Program-made: the position numbers and the translations under genes
DNA from: Mercurialis annua
Taxonomy: Eukaryota > Streptophyta > Magnoliopsida > Malpighiales > Euphorbiaceae
NCBI RefSeq assembly: GCF_937616625.2
Contig: NC_065570.1
Span: 21,662,046-21,726,045, forward strand
Direction of reading: 5' to 3'
Length of the DNA: 64,000 nt
Notes under the pieces: generated by a model
The model's input: only the letters and a program-made list of their open reading frames with translations
Databases searched by the model: none
What the model was told of the DNA's origin: nothing
Part shown: positions 1-14,478 of the stretch, piece by piece
Numbering within the stretch: the stretch's first letter is position 1
Layout of the letters: each line of letters opens with the position of its first letter

Positions 1-3000
1 CAATTTAAGCCAAACGTTTATAAATGTTGAGAAACAACTCCAAACGTGTAACCTTTTAAGCGAATTAAGCCAAACGTTTACAAACGTTACGAAACATATC
101 CAAACGTTTCACCTTTTTAGCGATTTAAGCTAAACGTTTACAAACATTACGAAACAAAACCGAACATTTAAAACGTTATGAAACAAATCCAAAGGTTTCC
201 CATTCATAGCAATGTAAGCCAAACATTTACGAACATTATGAAGAAAAACCAAGCATTTCACATTTTTAGCAATTTAAACCAAACGTTTGCAAACATTACC
301 AAACAAATCAAAGCATTTCATCTTTTTAGCAATTTAAGCTAAATGTTACGAAACAAATCCAAATGTTTCCCCTCTTTAGAAATTTAAGCCAAATGTTTAC
401 AAACGTTACGAAACAAATCAAAACGTTTAACCTTTTTAGAAACGTTACGAAACAAATCCAAACGTTTCCCCTTTTTAGAAATTTAAGCCAAATGTTTACA
501 AACGTTACGAAACAAATCAAAATGTTTCACCTTTTTAGTGATTTAAGCCTAACGTTTACAAACGTTACAAAACAATTCCAAACGTTTTGCCTTTTTAGCT
601 ATTTAAGCCAAACGTTTACAAATGTAACGAAACAAAATCAAATGTTTCACCTTTTTAGAGATTTAAGACAAACGGTACGAAACAAAACAAAATGTTTTAA
701 ACGTTACGAAACAAATCAAAACGTTTCACATTTTTAGCGTTTTAAGCCAAACCTTTACAAACGTTCCGAAAGAAAACTAAGCGTTTCACCTTTTTTGCGA
801 TTTAAGCCAAATGTTTACAAACGTTATGAAACAAATCCAAACATTTCATTTTTCTAGCGATTTGAGCAAAACATTTAGAAACATAACGTAACAAATCCAA
901 ATGTTTCACATTTTTAGCGATTGAATCCAAACGTTTACAAACGTTACGAAACAAATCCAAACGTTTCACCATTTTAGCGATTTAAGCCAAACGTTTATAA
1001 ATGTTACGAAACAAAAACAAATGTTTCCCCTTATTTGCGATTTAAGCCAAACGTTTACAAATGTTATGAAACAAATCCAAACGTTTCCCCATTTTAGCAA
1101 TTTAAGCCAATCAAGTATAACGTTACGAAAAAAATCCAAATCTTTCACCTTTTTAGCTATTTAAGCCAAACGTTTACAAACATTACCAAACAAATCCAAA
1201 TGTTTCCCCTTTTTAGTGATTGAAGCCAATCATTTACAAACGTTATGAAACAAATCCAAACGTTTCACATATTTAGCAATTTAAGTCTAACGTTAACAAA
1301 CTTAAGAAACAAAGCAAAGTTTTTCCCTTTTTTACCAATTTAAGCCAAACGTTTACAAACATTACGAAACAAATCCAAGCGTTTTACTTTTTTAGAAATT
1401 TAAGCCACACGTTTACAAACGTTACGAAACAAATCCAACGGTTTCACCTTTTTAGCGAATTAAGCCAAACGTTTACAAACGGTACGAAACGAATCCAAAC
1501 ATTTCACCTATTTAGCAATTTAAGTAAAACGTCCACAAACGCTTCGAAACAAATCCAGACGTTTCAACTTTTTAGCAATTAAAGCCACACGTTTACAAGC
1601 TTTACGAAACAAATCCAAACGTTTCACCTTTTTAGCGATATAGGGCAAACGTTTACAATCGTTTACGAAACAAATCCAAACGTTTCACCTTTTTAGCGAT
1701 TTAAGCCAACGTTACGAAACAGATCCAAACGTTTCACCTTTTCAGCGATTTAATACAAACGTTTATAAATATTACGAAACAAAACCAAACGTTTAAAACA
1801 TTACGAAACAAATCCAAACATTTCACATTCTTAGCCATGTAAGCCAAACGTTTACGAATGTTATGAAACAAAATCAAGCATTTCACCTTTTTAGCAATTG
1901 AAGCCAAACATTTACAAACAATTTAAAACAAATCCAAGCGTTTTACCTTTTTAGCAATTTAAGCCAAACGTTTACAAACGTTATGAAACAAATCTAAGAG
2001 TTTCACTTTATTAGCAATTTAAGCCAAACCTTTACAAATGTGACGAAACAAATCCAAATGTTTCACCTATTTAGCAATTTAAGCCAAATGTTTACAAACG
2101 TTACGAAACAAATCCAAACGTTTCACCTTTTAGCTATGTTACAAAACAAATCAAAATGTTATACCTTTTTAGCGATTTAAGCCAAACGTTGACAAATATT
2201 ACAAACGAATTCCAAACATTTAGCCTTTTTAGCGATTTAAGCCAAACTTTTACAAAATTTACGAAACAAATCCAAACGTTTCACCTTTATAGAGATTTAA
2301 GCCAAACGTTTACAAACGTTACGATACAAAACAAAATGTTTTAAACGTTACGAAACAAATTCAAACGTTTCATATTTTTAGTGATTTTAGCCAAAACTTT
2401 ACAAACGTTACGAAACAAAACAAAGCGTTTCACCTTTTAGCAATTTAATCTAAACGTTTACAAACGTTATGAAACAAATCCAAATGTTTCCCGTTTTTAG
2501 CAATTTAAGCCAAATGTTTACAAACTTTACGAAACAAATCAAAACGTTTCACCTTTTTAGCGATTGAAGCCAAACGTTTACAAACGTTACGAAACAAATC
2601 CAAAGCGTTTCACCTTTTAGCAATGTGATGAAAAAAATCCAAACGTTTCACCTTTTTAGCGATTTAAGCCAAACGTTTACAAATATTACAAAACAAATCC
2701 AAATGTTTCACCTTTTTAGATATTTAAGTCAAACGTTTACAAATGTTACGAAATAAAACAAAACATTTTAAACATTACGAAACAGATCTAAATGTTTCAC
2801 ATTTTTAGCATTTTAAGCCAAACCTTTACAAACGTTCCGAAAGAAAACGAAGCGTTTCACCTTTTTTGCGATTTAAGCGAAATGTTTACAAACGTTACGA
2901 AACAAATCCAAACATTTCATTTTTCTAGCGATTTGAGGAAAACGTTTACAAACATTACGAAACAAATCCAAATGATTAATGTTTTTAGAGATATAAGCCA

Positions 3001-6000
3001 AATCTTTAAAACGTGACAAAATAAATCCAAACGTTTACAAACATTACGGAACAAAAACAAACGTTTCACATTTTTAGCAATTTAAGCCAAATGTTTACAA
3101 ACTTTACAAAACAAATCCAAACATTTCCCCATTTTAGCGATTTAAGAAAAACGTTTATAAACGTTACAAAACAAAAACAAATGTTTCCTCTTATTAGCGA
3201 TTTAAGCCAAACGTTTACAAACGTTATGAAACAAATCCAAACATTTCCCCATTATAGCAATTTAAGCCAAACAAGTAAAACGTTACAAAAAAAATCCAAA
3301 TCTTTCACCTTTTTAGCTATTTAAGCCAAACGTTTACAAACATTACCAAACAAATTCAAATGTTTCCTCTTTTTAGTGATTGAAGCCAAACATTTACAAA
3401 CGTTACGAAACAAATCCAAACATTTCACATATTTAGCAATTTAAGTCAAACGTTAACAAACTTACGAAACAAAAAAGAGCGTTTCACCTTTTTAGCAATT
3501 TAAGCCAAACATTTACAAACATTACGAAACAAATCCAAGCGTTTTACCTTTTTAGCAATTTAAGCCACACATTTACAAACGTTACGAAACAAATCCAAAG
3601 GTTTTACCTTTTGAGCGAATTAAGCCAAACGTTTACAAACGGTACGAAACGAATCAAAACGTTTCCCCTTTTTAGCGATTTAAGTAAAACGTCTATAAAC
3701 GCTTCGAAAGAAATCCAGACGTTTCACCTTTTTAGCAATTTAAGCCACACATTTACAAAGTTTACGAAACAAATTCAAACGTGTCACTTTTTTAACGATT
3801 TAAGCCAAACGTTTACAATCGTTTACGAAACAAATCCAATCGTTTCACATTTTTAGCAATTTAAGCCAAAGTTACGAAACAGATCCAAATGTTTCACCTT
3901 TTTAGCGATTTAATACAAACGTTTATAAATGTTATGAAACAAAACCAAATGTTTAAAACATTGCGAAACACATCCAAACGTTTGACAGTCTTAGCGATTT
4001 AAGCCAAACGTTTACGAACGTTACGAAATAAAATCAAACATTTCACCTTTTTAGCAATTTAAGCCAAACATTTCAAAAATCCAAGTCTTTTAACTTTTTA
4101 GCAATTTAAGCCAAAGCGTTTCACTCTTTTAGCAATTCAAGCCAAACATTTACAAATGTGACGAAACAAATCCAAATCTTTCACCATTTTAGCGATATAA
4201 GCCAAACGTTTACAAACGTTACGAAACAAATCCAAACGTTTCCCCTTTTTACCGATTGAAGCCAAACGTTTACAAACGTTACGAAACAAATCCAAATCGT
4301 TTGACCTTTTAGCTCTGTTACAAAACAAATCAAAATGTTTTACCTTTTTAGCGATTTAAGCCAAACGTTGACAAATGTTACGAAACAATTCCAAACATTT
4401 AGCCTTTTTAGCGATTTAAGCCAAACTTTTACAAAATTTACGAAACAAATCACAACCTTTCACCTTTTTAGAGATTTAGGCCAAACGTTTACAAACGTTA
4501 CGAAACAAAACAAAATGTTTTAAACGTTACGAAAGAAATCCATACGTTTCCCCTTTTTAGCGATTTTAGCCAAACCTTTACAAACTACGAAACAAAACCA
4601 ACCGTTTCACCTTTTTAGCAATTTAATCCAAACGTTAACAAACGTTACGAAACAAATACAAGAGTTTGACCTTTTAAGCAATTTAAGCCAAATGTTTACA
4701 AACGTTCTGAAACAAATCCAAGCGTTTCATGTTTTTAGTAAATTAAGCGTAATGTTTACAAACGTTATAAAACAAATCCAAGCGTTTCACCTTTTTAGCA
4801 ATTTAAGCCAAACGTTTACAAACATTACGAAACAAAACCAAACGTTTAAAATGTTACGAAACAAATCCAAGCATTTTACCTTTTTAGCAATTTAAGCCAA
4901 ACGTTTAAAGACGTTACGAAACAAATCCAACTGTTTCACCTTTTTAGCGATTTAAGCCAAGCGTTTACAAACTATATGAAACAAATCCATATGATTCACC
5001 TTTCTAGCGATTTAAGCCAAACGTTTACAAATGTTACGAAACAAATCCAAACGTTACGAAACAAAACCCAAAGTTTACAAACGTTACGAAACAAATCCAA
5101 GCGTTTCACCTTTTTAGTAATTTAAGCCAAACGTTTACACACGTTACGAAACAAATCCAAACGTTTCACTTTTGTAACAATTTAAGCAAAACGTTTACAA
5201 ACGTTACGAAACAAAACCAAACGTTAAAATGTTACGAAAAAAATTCAAACGTTTCAACTTTTTAGCTATTTTTGCCGAACGTTTACAAACGTTACGAAGC
5301 AAAACAAAATGTTTCACCTTTTTAGTGAGTAAAGCCAAACGTTTACAAATGTTACATAATAAATCCAAACGTTTCCCCATTTTAGCGATTTAAGCCAAAC
5401 ATTTAAAACGTTACGAAACAAATCCAAAGGTTTAACCTTTTTAGCGATTTAAGCCAAACGTTTACAAACGTTACGAAAGAAATCCAAACATTTCACATTT
5501 TTAGAGATTGAAACCAAAAGTTTACAAACGCTACAAAACAAATCCAAAAGTTTCACATATATAGCAATTTAAGCCAAACGTTCAAAAACGTTACGAAACA
5601 AAACCAAGCATTTCACCTTTTTAGCAATTTAAACTAAATGTTAACAAACGTAACAAAACAAATCCATGAGTTTCTCCTTTTTAAAAATTAAATCCAAACG
5701 TTTACAAACGTTACGAAACAAATTCAAGCGTTTTCCCTTTTTAGCAATTTAAGCCAAACGTTTACAAACGTTACGAAACAAATCCAAACGTTTCCCCTTT
5801 TTAGCGAATTAAGCCAAACGTTTACAAACGGTACGAAACAAATCCAAACGTTTCCCCTTTTTAGCGATTTAATCCAAACGTTTAACCTTTTTAGCGATTT
5901 AAGCCAAACGTTTAAAAACGTTAAGAAACAAATCCAAATGTTTCACCTTTTTAGCGATTTAAGCCAAACGTTTACAAATATTACGAAACAAATTCAAACG

Positions 6001-8844
6001 TTTCACCTTTTTAGCGATTTAAGACAAACGTTTACAAATGTTACGATACAAATCCAAACGTTTCACCTTTTTAGCGATTTATACCAAACGTTTACAAACG
6101 TCACTAAAAAAATCCAAACGTTTCACCTTTTTACCGATTTCAGCCAAACGTTTACAAACGTTACGCAACAAAACCGAACGTTTAAAACGTTACGAAACAA
6201 ATCATATTCATAGCGATTTAAGCCGAATATTTACAAACGTTACGAAACAAATGAAAGCGTTTCACCTTTTTAGCAATTTAGGCCAAACGTTTACAAACAT
6301 TACAAAACAAATCCAAGCGTTTCCCCTTTTTAGCAATTTAAGCCAAACATTTACGAGCGTTACAAAACAAATTGAAGCGTTTCACATTTTTAGTAATTTA
6401 ACGAAAAAAGTCAGATGTTTCACCTTTTTAGCTATTTATGCCAAACATTTACAAAGGTTATGAAATAAATCCAAATGTTTCACCTTTTTAGCGATTTGAG
6501 CCAAACGTTTACAAATGTTACGAATCAAATCCAAGCGTTTCACCTTTTTAGCAATTTAAACCAAACGTTCACAAACGTTACGAAAAAAATCCAAATGTTT
6601 CCCCGTTTTATCTATTTAAGCCAAACAATTACAAAGGTTATGAAACAAATCCAAATGTTTCACCTTTTTAGCAATTTCAGCCAAACGTTTACAAATGTTA
6701 CGAAACAAATCCAACCGTTTCACCTATTTAGCAATTTAAGCCAAACGATTACAAACGTTACGAAACAAATCCAAGAGTTTCACCTTTTTAGAAATTTAAT
6801 CCAATCATTTACAAACGTTACAAAACAAATCAAACGTTTCACCTTTTTAGCGATTTAAGCCAAACGTTTACAAACGTTACGAAACAAATCTAAACGTTTC
6901 ACCTTTTTAGCTATTTAAGAAAATCTTTTACAAACGTTACGAAATAAATTCAAATGTTTCACCTTTTTAGCAATTTAAACCAAACGTTTACAAACGTTAC
7001 GAAACAAATTCAAACGTTTCCCCTTTTTAGCTATTTAAGCCAAACTTTTAAAAACGTTACGAAACAAATCCATATGTTTAACTTGTTTAGTGATTTAAGC
7101 CAAACTTTTACAAACGTTACAAAACAAATCCAAATGTTTCACCTTTTTAGCAATTTAAGCCAAACATTTACAAACGTTACGAACAAAATCCAAACGTTTC
7201 ACCTTTTTAGCTATTTAAGCCAAACTTTTACAAACGTTACGAAACAAATCTAAATGTTTAACTTTTTTAGCAATTGAAGCCAAACTTTTACAAACGTTAC
7301 TAAACAAATCCAAATGTTTCACCTTTTTTTAGCGATTTAAGCCAAACGTTTACAAACTCTATGAAACAAATCCAAACGTTTCCCCTTTTTAGCAATTTAA
7401 GACAAAGTTTTACAAACGTTACGAAAAAATCAAAACATTTCACCTTTTTAGCAATTTAAGCCAAACTTATACAAAATTTACGAAACAAATCCAAACGTTT
7501 CACCTTTTTAGAGATTTATGCCAAACGTTAACAAACGTTACGAAACAAAACAAAACGTTTTAAACATTACGAAATAAATCAAATGTTTCACCTTTTTCGC
7601 AGTTTAATCCTATCCATTACAAATGTTACGAAACAAAACCAAAAGTTTCACATTTTTAGCAATTTAAGCCAAACGTTTACAAACGTTACGAAACAAATAC
7701 AAGCGTTTGACATGTTACGCAATTTAAGCCAAACGTTTACAAACGGTTTGAAACAAATCCAAGAGTTTCACGTTTCTAGTAATTTAAGTGTAACGTTTAC
7801 AAACGTTATGAAACAAATCCAAGCGTTTCACCTTTTTAGCAATTTAAGGCAAACATTTACAAACGTTACGAAACAAAACCAAACATTTCACCTTTTTAGC
7901 AATTTAAGCCAAACATTTACAAATGTTAATATACAAATCCAAACGTTTCCCCATTTTAGCGATTTAAGCCAAACGTTTAAATCGTTAGGAAACAAATCCA
8001 AACATTTCACCATTTTAGTGATTTATGCCAAACGTTTACAAACGTTACGAAACAAATCCAAATGTTTCACCGTTTTAGCGATTGAAGCCAAACGTTTAAA
8101 AACGTTACAAAACAAATCCAAACGTTTCACCTTTTTAGCGATTTATGCCAAACGTTTACAAACGTTACGAAACAAAACAAGACGTTTCACCTTTTCTGCA
8201 ATTTAAGCAAAACGTTTACAAACATTACGAAACAAAACCAAACTTTTAAAACGTTACGAAACAAATCCAAGCATTTCATCTTTTTAGCAACTTAAGCCAA
8301 ACGTTTAAAGACGTTGCGAACAAATCCAAACATTTCCCCTTTTTAGCGATTTAAGCCAAACGTTTACAAACGTTACGAAACAAATCCAAACGTTTCACCT
8401 TTTTAGTGATTTAAGGGAAACGTTCACAAACGTTACGAAACAAAACCAAACGTTTCACCTTTTTAGCGATTTAAGCCAAACGTTTACAAACGTGACGAAA
8501 CAGAACCAAATGTTTAAAACTTTACAAAATAAATCAAAACGTTTACAAATGTTACGAAACAACAAATCCAAGCTAAACATTTACAAACGTTACGAAAAAA
8601 ATCAAAATGTTACGAAACAAAACCCAATATTTTCAAAGGTTACAAAACAAATCCAAACAATTCACCTTTTTAGAGATTTAAGAAACGTTTACACACGTTA
8701 CGAAACAAATACAAACGTTTAACCTTTTTAGCGATTAAAGCCAAATCTTTAAAACGTTACAAAATAAATCCAAACGTTTAGAAATATTACGTAACAAAAA
8801 CAAACGTTTCACATTTTTAGCAATTTAAGCCAAATGTTTACAAA
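1..8844 (+). repeat. 60-bp satellite array, + block 1
   Basis: This is a continuous tandem array with a 60-bp period. Each monomer has a CAAACGTTTC box, a CCTTTTTAGCGATTTAAGCC segment, then CAAACGTTTA, CAAACGTTAC and GAAACAAATC. A monomer matching the consensus lies at 6831-6890; most others differ at several positions, mostly C-to-T or G-to-A changes at CpG sites. Shortened monomers of about 29 bp break the phase at intervals, for example at 161-189 and near 6172. No RNA gene or credible protein gene lies here. Open frames of up to 207 codons are by-products of the repeat length. The block ends at an inversion junction where the sequence switches to the reverse complement of the monomer. Confidence 0.97.
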
Positions 8845-10055
8845 GGTGAAATGTTTGGATTTCTTTTGTAACGTTTGTAAACATTTTGCTTCAATCGATA
8901 AAAAGGTGAAACATTTGGTTTTTTATCGTAAAGTTTGTAAACGTTTGGCTTAAATCGCTAAAAAGGGTGAAACGTTTGGTTTTGTTTCGTAACGTTTGTA
9001 AACGTTTGGCTTAAATCGTAAAAAAGGTGAAATTTTTGGATTTGTTTCATAGCGTATGTAAACATTTGGCTGAAAATGCGAAAAACGTCAAACCCTTGGA
9101 TTTGTTTCAGGATGTTTGTAAACGTTTGGCTTAAATTGCTAAAAAGGTGAAACGCTTCGATTTGTTTCGTATCGTTTGTAAAGGTTTGGCTTAAATCGCT
9201 CAAAATGTGAAATGTTTGGATTTGTTTCGTAATGTTTTAAACATTTGGTTTTGTTTCGTAACGTTTGTAAACGTTTGGCTTAAATCGCGAAAAAGGTGAA
9301 ACATTTTGATTTGTTTTCACTTTTGAAAACGTTTGGCTTAAATTGCTAAAAAAGGCGAAACGTTTAGATTTGTTTCGTAACGTTTGTAAATGTTTGGCTT
9401 AACTCCCTAAAAAGGTGAAACGTTTGGATTTGTTTCGTAACATTTGTAAACGTTTGGCTTAAATCGCTAAAAAGAGGAAACGTTTGGATTTGTTTCGTAA
9501 CGTTGGTTAACGTTTTGCTTAAATTGCTAAACGGGTGAAACGCTTAGATTCATTTCGTAACATTTGTAAACGTTTGGCTTAAATCGCTAAAAAGGTGAAA
9601 CATTTGGATTTGTTTCATAACCTTTGTAAATGTTTGGTTTAAAACGCTAAAAAGGTGAAATGTTTGAATTTGTTTCGTAACGTTTGTAAACGTTTGGCTT
9701 AAATTACTAAAAAGGTAAAACACTTGGATTTGTTTCGTAATGTTTGTTAACATTTGGCTTTAATTGCTAAAAAGGTGAAACGCTTGGATTTATTTCGTAA
9801 ACATTTGTCTTAAAATGCTAAAAATGTGAAACGTTTGAATTTGTTTAGTAACGTTTTAAACGTTTGGTTTCGTTTCGTAAAGTTTGTAAACGTTTGGCTT
9901 AAATCGCTAAAAAGGTGAAACATTTGGATTTCTTTCGTAACATTTGTAAACGTTTGGCTTAAATCGCTAAAAAGGTGAAACGTTTGGAATTGTTTCGTAA
10001 TGTTTAGAAATGTTTGGCTTAAATCGCTAAAAAGATGAAACGTTTGGATTTTTTT

Positions 10056-12246
10056 AGTATCATTGCTAAAAGGTGAAACGCTTTGTATTTGTTTCGTAAC
10101 GTTTGTAAACGTTTGGTTTCAATTGCTAAAAAGGTGAAACGTTTTGATTTGTTTCGTAACGTTTGTAAACATTTGGCTTAAATTGCTAAAAAGAGGAAAC
10201 GTTTGGATTAGTTTCGTAGCGTTTGTAAACGTTTGGCTTAATTCGCTAAAAAGGTGAAACGTTTGGATTTGTTTCATAACGTTTGGAAATGTTTGGCTTA
10301 AATCGCTAAAAAGGCGAAACGTTTGAATTTATTTCGTTACGTTTGCAAACGTTTGGTTTAAATTGCTAAAAAGGTGAAACGTTTGGATTTATTTTGTGAC
10401 GTTTGTAAACGTATGGCTTAAATCGCTAAAAAGTTGAAACGTTTAGATTTGTTTCGTAACGTTTGTAAATGTTTGGATTAAATCGCTAAAGAGGTGAAAT
10501 GTTTGGATTTGTTTCATTACGTTTGTAAACGTTCTGCTTAAATCGCTAAAAAAGGTGAAACGTTTGGATTTGTTTCGTAACGTTTGCAAACGTTTGGCTT
10601 AAATTGCTAAAAAGTTAAAACGTTTGGATTTGTTTCGTAATGTTTGTAAACGTTTGGCTTAAATCGCTAAAAAGTTGAGACGTTTGGATTTCTTTCGTAA
10701 CGTTTGTAAACGTTTGGCTTAAATCGCTAAAAAGGTGAAACGTTTGGATTCGTTTCGTAGCATTTGTAAACGTTTGGCTTAAATCGCAATAAAGGTGAAA
10801 CGTTTGGATTTGTTTCGTTAACGTTTTTCTTAAATCGCTAAAAAAGGGAAATGTTTGGATTTGTTTCGTAACGTTTGTAAACGTTTGGCTTAAATCGCTA
10901 AAAAGGTTAAACGTTTGGATTTGTTTCGAAACGTTTGTAAACGTTTGGCTTAAATTGCAAAAAGGGTGAAACGCTTGGATTTGTTTCATGAAGCTTGTAA
11001 ACGTTTGGCTTAAATTGCTAAAAGGGTGATACGCTTGGATTTGTTTCGTAACGTTTGTAAACGTTTGGCTTAAATCGCTAAAAAGGTGAAACGTTTGGAT
11101 TTGTTTCGTAACGTTTTTCAATGTTTGGCTTAAATCGCTAAAAAGGTGAAATGTTTGGATTTGTTTCGTAACGTTTGTAAACGTTTGGCTTAAATAGCTA
11201 AAAAAGGTGAAACGCTTGGATTTGTTTCGTAACGTTTGTAAATGTTTGGCTTCAATTGCTAAAAAGGCGAAACGTTTGGATTTGTTTCGTAATGTTTGTA
11301 AACATTTGGCTTATGTTGCTAAAAAGGGGAAACGCTTGGTTTTGTTTCGTAACGTTTGTAAATGTTTGGCTTATGTTGCTAAAAAAGGGGAAACGCTTGG
11401 TTTTGTTTCGTAACGTTTGTAAATGTTTGGCATAAATCGCTAAAAATTTGAAACATTTGAATTTGTTTCGTAACGTTTTAAATTTTTGGTTTTGTTTCGT
11501 AACGATTGTAAATGTTTGGCTTAAATCGCTAAAAAGGTGAAACATTTGGATTTGTTTTGTAACGTTTGTAAACGTTTGACTTAAATCGCTAAAAAGGTGA
11601 AACGTTTGGATTTCTTTCATAACGTTTGTAAACGTTTGGCTTAAATCTCTAAAAAGGTAAAATGTTTGGATTTGTTTTGTTACGTTTGCAAACGTTTGGC
11701 TTAAATAGCTAAAAATGTGAAACGTTACGATTTGTTTCGTAACGTTTTAAACGTTTCGTTTTGTTTCGTAACGTTTGTAAGCGTTTGGCTTAAATCGCTA
11801 AAAAGGGGAAATGTTTGGATTTGTTTCGTAACGTTTGTAAACATTTGGCTTAAATTGCTAAAATGGTGAAACGCTTGGATTTTTTTTGATACATTTATAA
11901 ACGTTTGGCTTAAATTACTAAAAAGGTGAAACGCTTGGATTTGTTTCGTAACGTTTGTAAACGGTTGGCTTAAAAAGCTAAAAAGGTAAAATGCTTGGAT
12001 TTGTTTCGTAACGTTTGTAAATGTTTGGCTTAAATTGCTAATAACGTGAAACATTTGGATTTATTTCATAACCTTTGTAAACGTTTGACTTAAATCGATA
12101 AAAAGGTGAAACGTTTGGATTTGTTTCGTAACATTTGTAAACGTTTGGCTTAAATCGCTAAAAAGGTGAAACGTTTGGAATTGTTTCGTAATGTTTAGAA
12201 ATGTTTGGCTTAAATCGCTAAAAAGATGAAACGTTTGGATTTTTTT
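10056..12246 (-). repeat. 2.2-kb higher-order repeat, copy 1 (2,191 bp)
   Basis: It is bounded by the irregular monomer with AGTATCATTGC at 10056 and its next occurrence at 12247. It also holds the diagnostic GGCTTATGTTGC variants near 11311. It is made of about 36 monomers whose variants recur in the same order in the next copies. Confidence 0.88.
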
Positions 12247-14478
12247 AGTATCATTGCTAAAAGGTGAAACGCTTTGTATTTGTTTCGTAACGTTTGTAAA
12301 CGTTTGGCTTCAATTGCTAAAAAGGTGAAACGTTTTGATTTGTTTCGTAACGTTTGTAAACATTTGGCTTAAATTGCTAAAAAGAGGAAACGTTTGGATT
12401 AGTTTCGTAACGTTTGGCTTCATTCGCTAAAAAGGTGAAACGTTTGGATTTGTTTCATAACGTTTGGAAATGTTTGGCTTAAATCGCTAAAAAGGCGAAA
12501 CGTTTGAATTTATTTCGTTACGTTTGCAAACGTTTGGTTTAAATTGCTAAAAAGGTGAAACGTTTGGATTTATTTCGTGACGTTTGTAAACGTATGGCTT
12601 AAATCGCTAAAAAGTTGAAACGTTTAGATTTGTTTCGTAACGTTTGTAAATGTTTGGATTAAATCGCTAAAGAGGTGAAATGTTTGGATTTGTTTCATTA
12701 CGTTTGTAAACGTTCTGATTAAATCGCTAAAAAAGGTGAAACGTTTGGATTTTTTTCATAACGTTTGCAAACGTTTGGCTTAAATTGCTAAAAAGTTAAA
12801 ACGTTTGGATTTGTTTCGTAATGTTTGTAAACGTTTGGCTTAAATCGCTAAAAAGTTGAGACGTTTGGATTTCTTTCGTACCGTTTGTAAACGTTTGGCT
12901 TAAATCGCTAAAAAGGTGAAACATTTGGATTCGTTTCGTAGCATTTGTAAACGTTTGGCTTAAATCGCTAAAAAGGTGAAACGTTTGGATTTGTTTCGTT
13001 AACGTTTTGCTTAAATCGCTAAAAAAGGGAAATGTTTGGATTTGTTACGTAACGTTTGTAAACGTTTGGCTTAAATCGCTAAAAAGGTTAAACCTTTGGA
13101 TTTGTTTCGTAACGTTTGTAAACGTTTGGCTTAAATTGCTAAAAGGGTGAAACGCTTGGATTTGTTTCGTGAAGCTTGTAAACGTTTGGCTTAAATTGCT
13201 AAAAGGGTGATACGCTTGGATTTGTTTCGTAACATTTGTAAACTTTTGGCTTAAATTGCTCAAAAGGTGAAACATTTGGATTTGTTTTATAACCTTTGTA
13301 AACGTTTGGCTTAAATCGCTAAAAAGGTGAAACGTTTGGATTTGTTTCGTAACGTTTTTCAATGTTTGGCTTAAATCGCTAAAAAGGTGAAATGTTTGGA
13401 TTTGTTTCGTAACGTTTGTAAACGTTTGGCTTAAATAGCTAAAAAAGGTGAAACGCTTGGATTTGTTTCGTAACGTTTGTAAACGTTTGGCTTCAATTGC
13501 TAAAAAGGCAAAACGCTTGGATTTGTTTCGTAATGTTTGTAAACATTTGGCTTATGTTGCTAAAAAGGGGAAACGCTTGGTTTTGTTTCGTAACGTTTGT
13601 AAATGTTTGGCTTATGTTGCTAAAAAAGGGGAAACGCTTGGTTTTGTTTCGCAACGTTTGTAAATGTTTGGCATAAATCGCTAAAAATGTGAAACATTTG
13701 AATTTGTTTCGTAACGTTTTAAATTTTTGATTTTGTTTCGTAACGATTGTAAATGTTTGGCTTAAATCGCTAAAAAGGTGAAACATTTGGATTTGTTTTG
13801 TAACGTTTGTAAACGTTTGGCTTAAATCGCTAAAAAGGTAAAACGTTTCGTTTTGTTTCGTAACGTTTGTAAACGTTTGGCTTAAATCTCTAAAAAGGTA
13901 AAATGTTTGGATTTGTTTTGTTACGTTTGCAAACGTTTGGCTTAAATAGCTAAAAATGTGAAACGTTACGATTTGTTTCGTAACGTTTCGTTTTGTTTCG
14001 TAACGTTTGTAAGCGTTTGGCTTAAATCGCTAAAAAGGGGAAATGTTTGGATTTGTTTCGTAACGTTTGTAAACATTTGGCTTAAATTGCTAAAATGGTG
14101 AAACGCTTGGATTTTTTTCGATACATTTATAAACGTTTGGCTTAAATTACTAAAAAGGTGAAACGCTTGGATTTGTTTCGTAACGTTTGTAAACGGTTGG
14201 CTTAAAAAGCTAAAAAGGTAAAATGCTTGGATTTATTTCGTAACGTTTGTAAATGTTTGGCTTAAATTGCTAATAACGTGAAACATTTGGATTTATTTCA
14301 TAACCTTTGTAAACGTTTGACTTAAATCGATAAAAAGGTGAAACGTTTGGATTTGTTTCGTAACATTTGTAAACGTTTGGCTTATATCGCTAAAAAGGTG
14401 AAACGTTTGGAATTGTTTCGTAAAGTTTAGAAATATTTGGCTTAAATCGCTAAAAAGATGAAACGTTTGGATTTATTT
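12247..14478 (-). repeat. 2.2-kb higher-order repeat, copy 2 (2,232 bp)
   Basis: This has the same ordered variants as copy 1. The TTATGTTGCT marker is at 13552, that is 2,241 bp after the one in copy 1. The small length differences between copies come from gain or loss of whole or partial monomers, for example a monomer shortened near 12410. Confidence 0.88.

Noticed and set aside
1..8844. CRISPR-like regular repeats
   Set aside because: The units are directly adjacent diverged monomers without unique spacers, and the LTR insertions are of plant type. This is satellite DNA.
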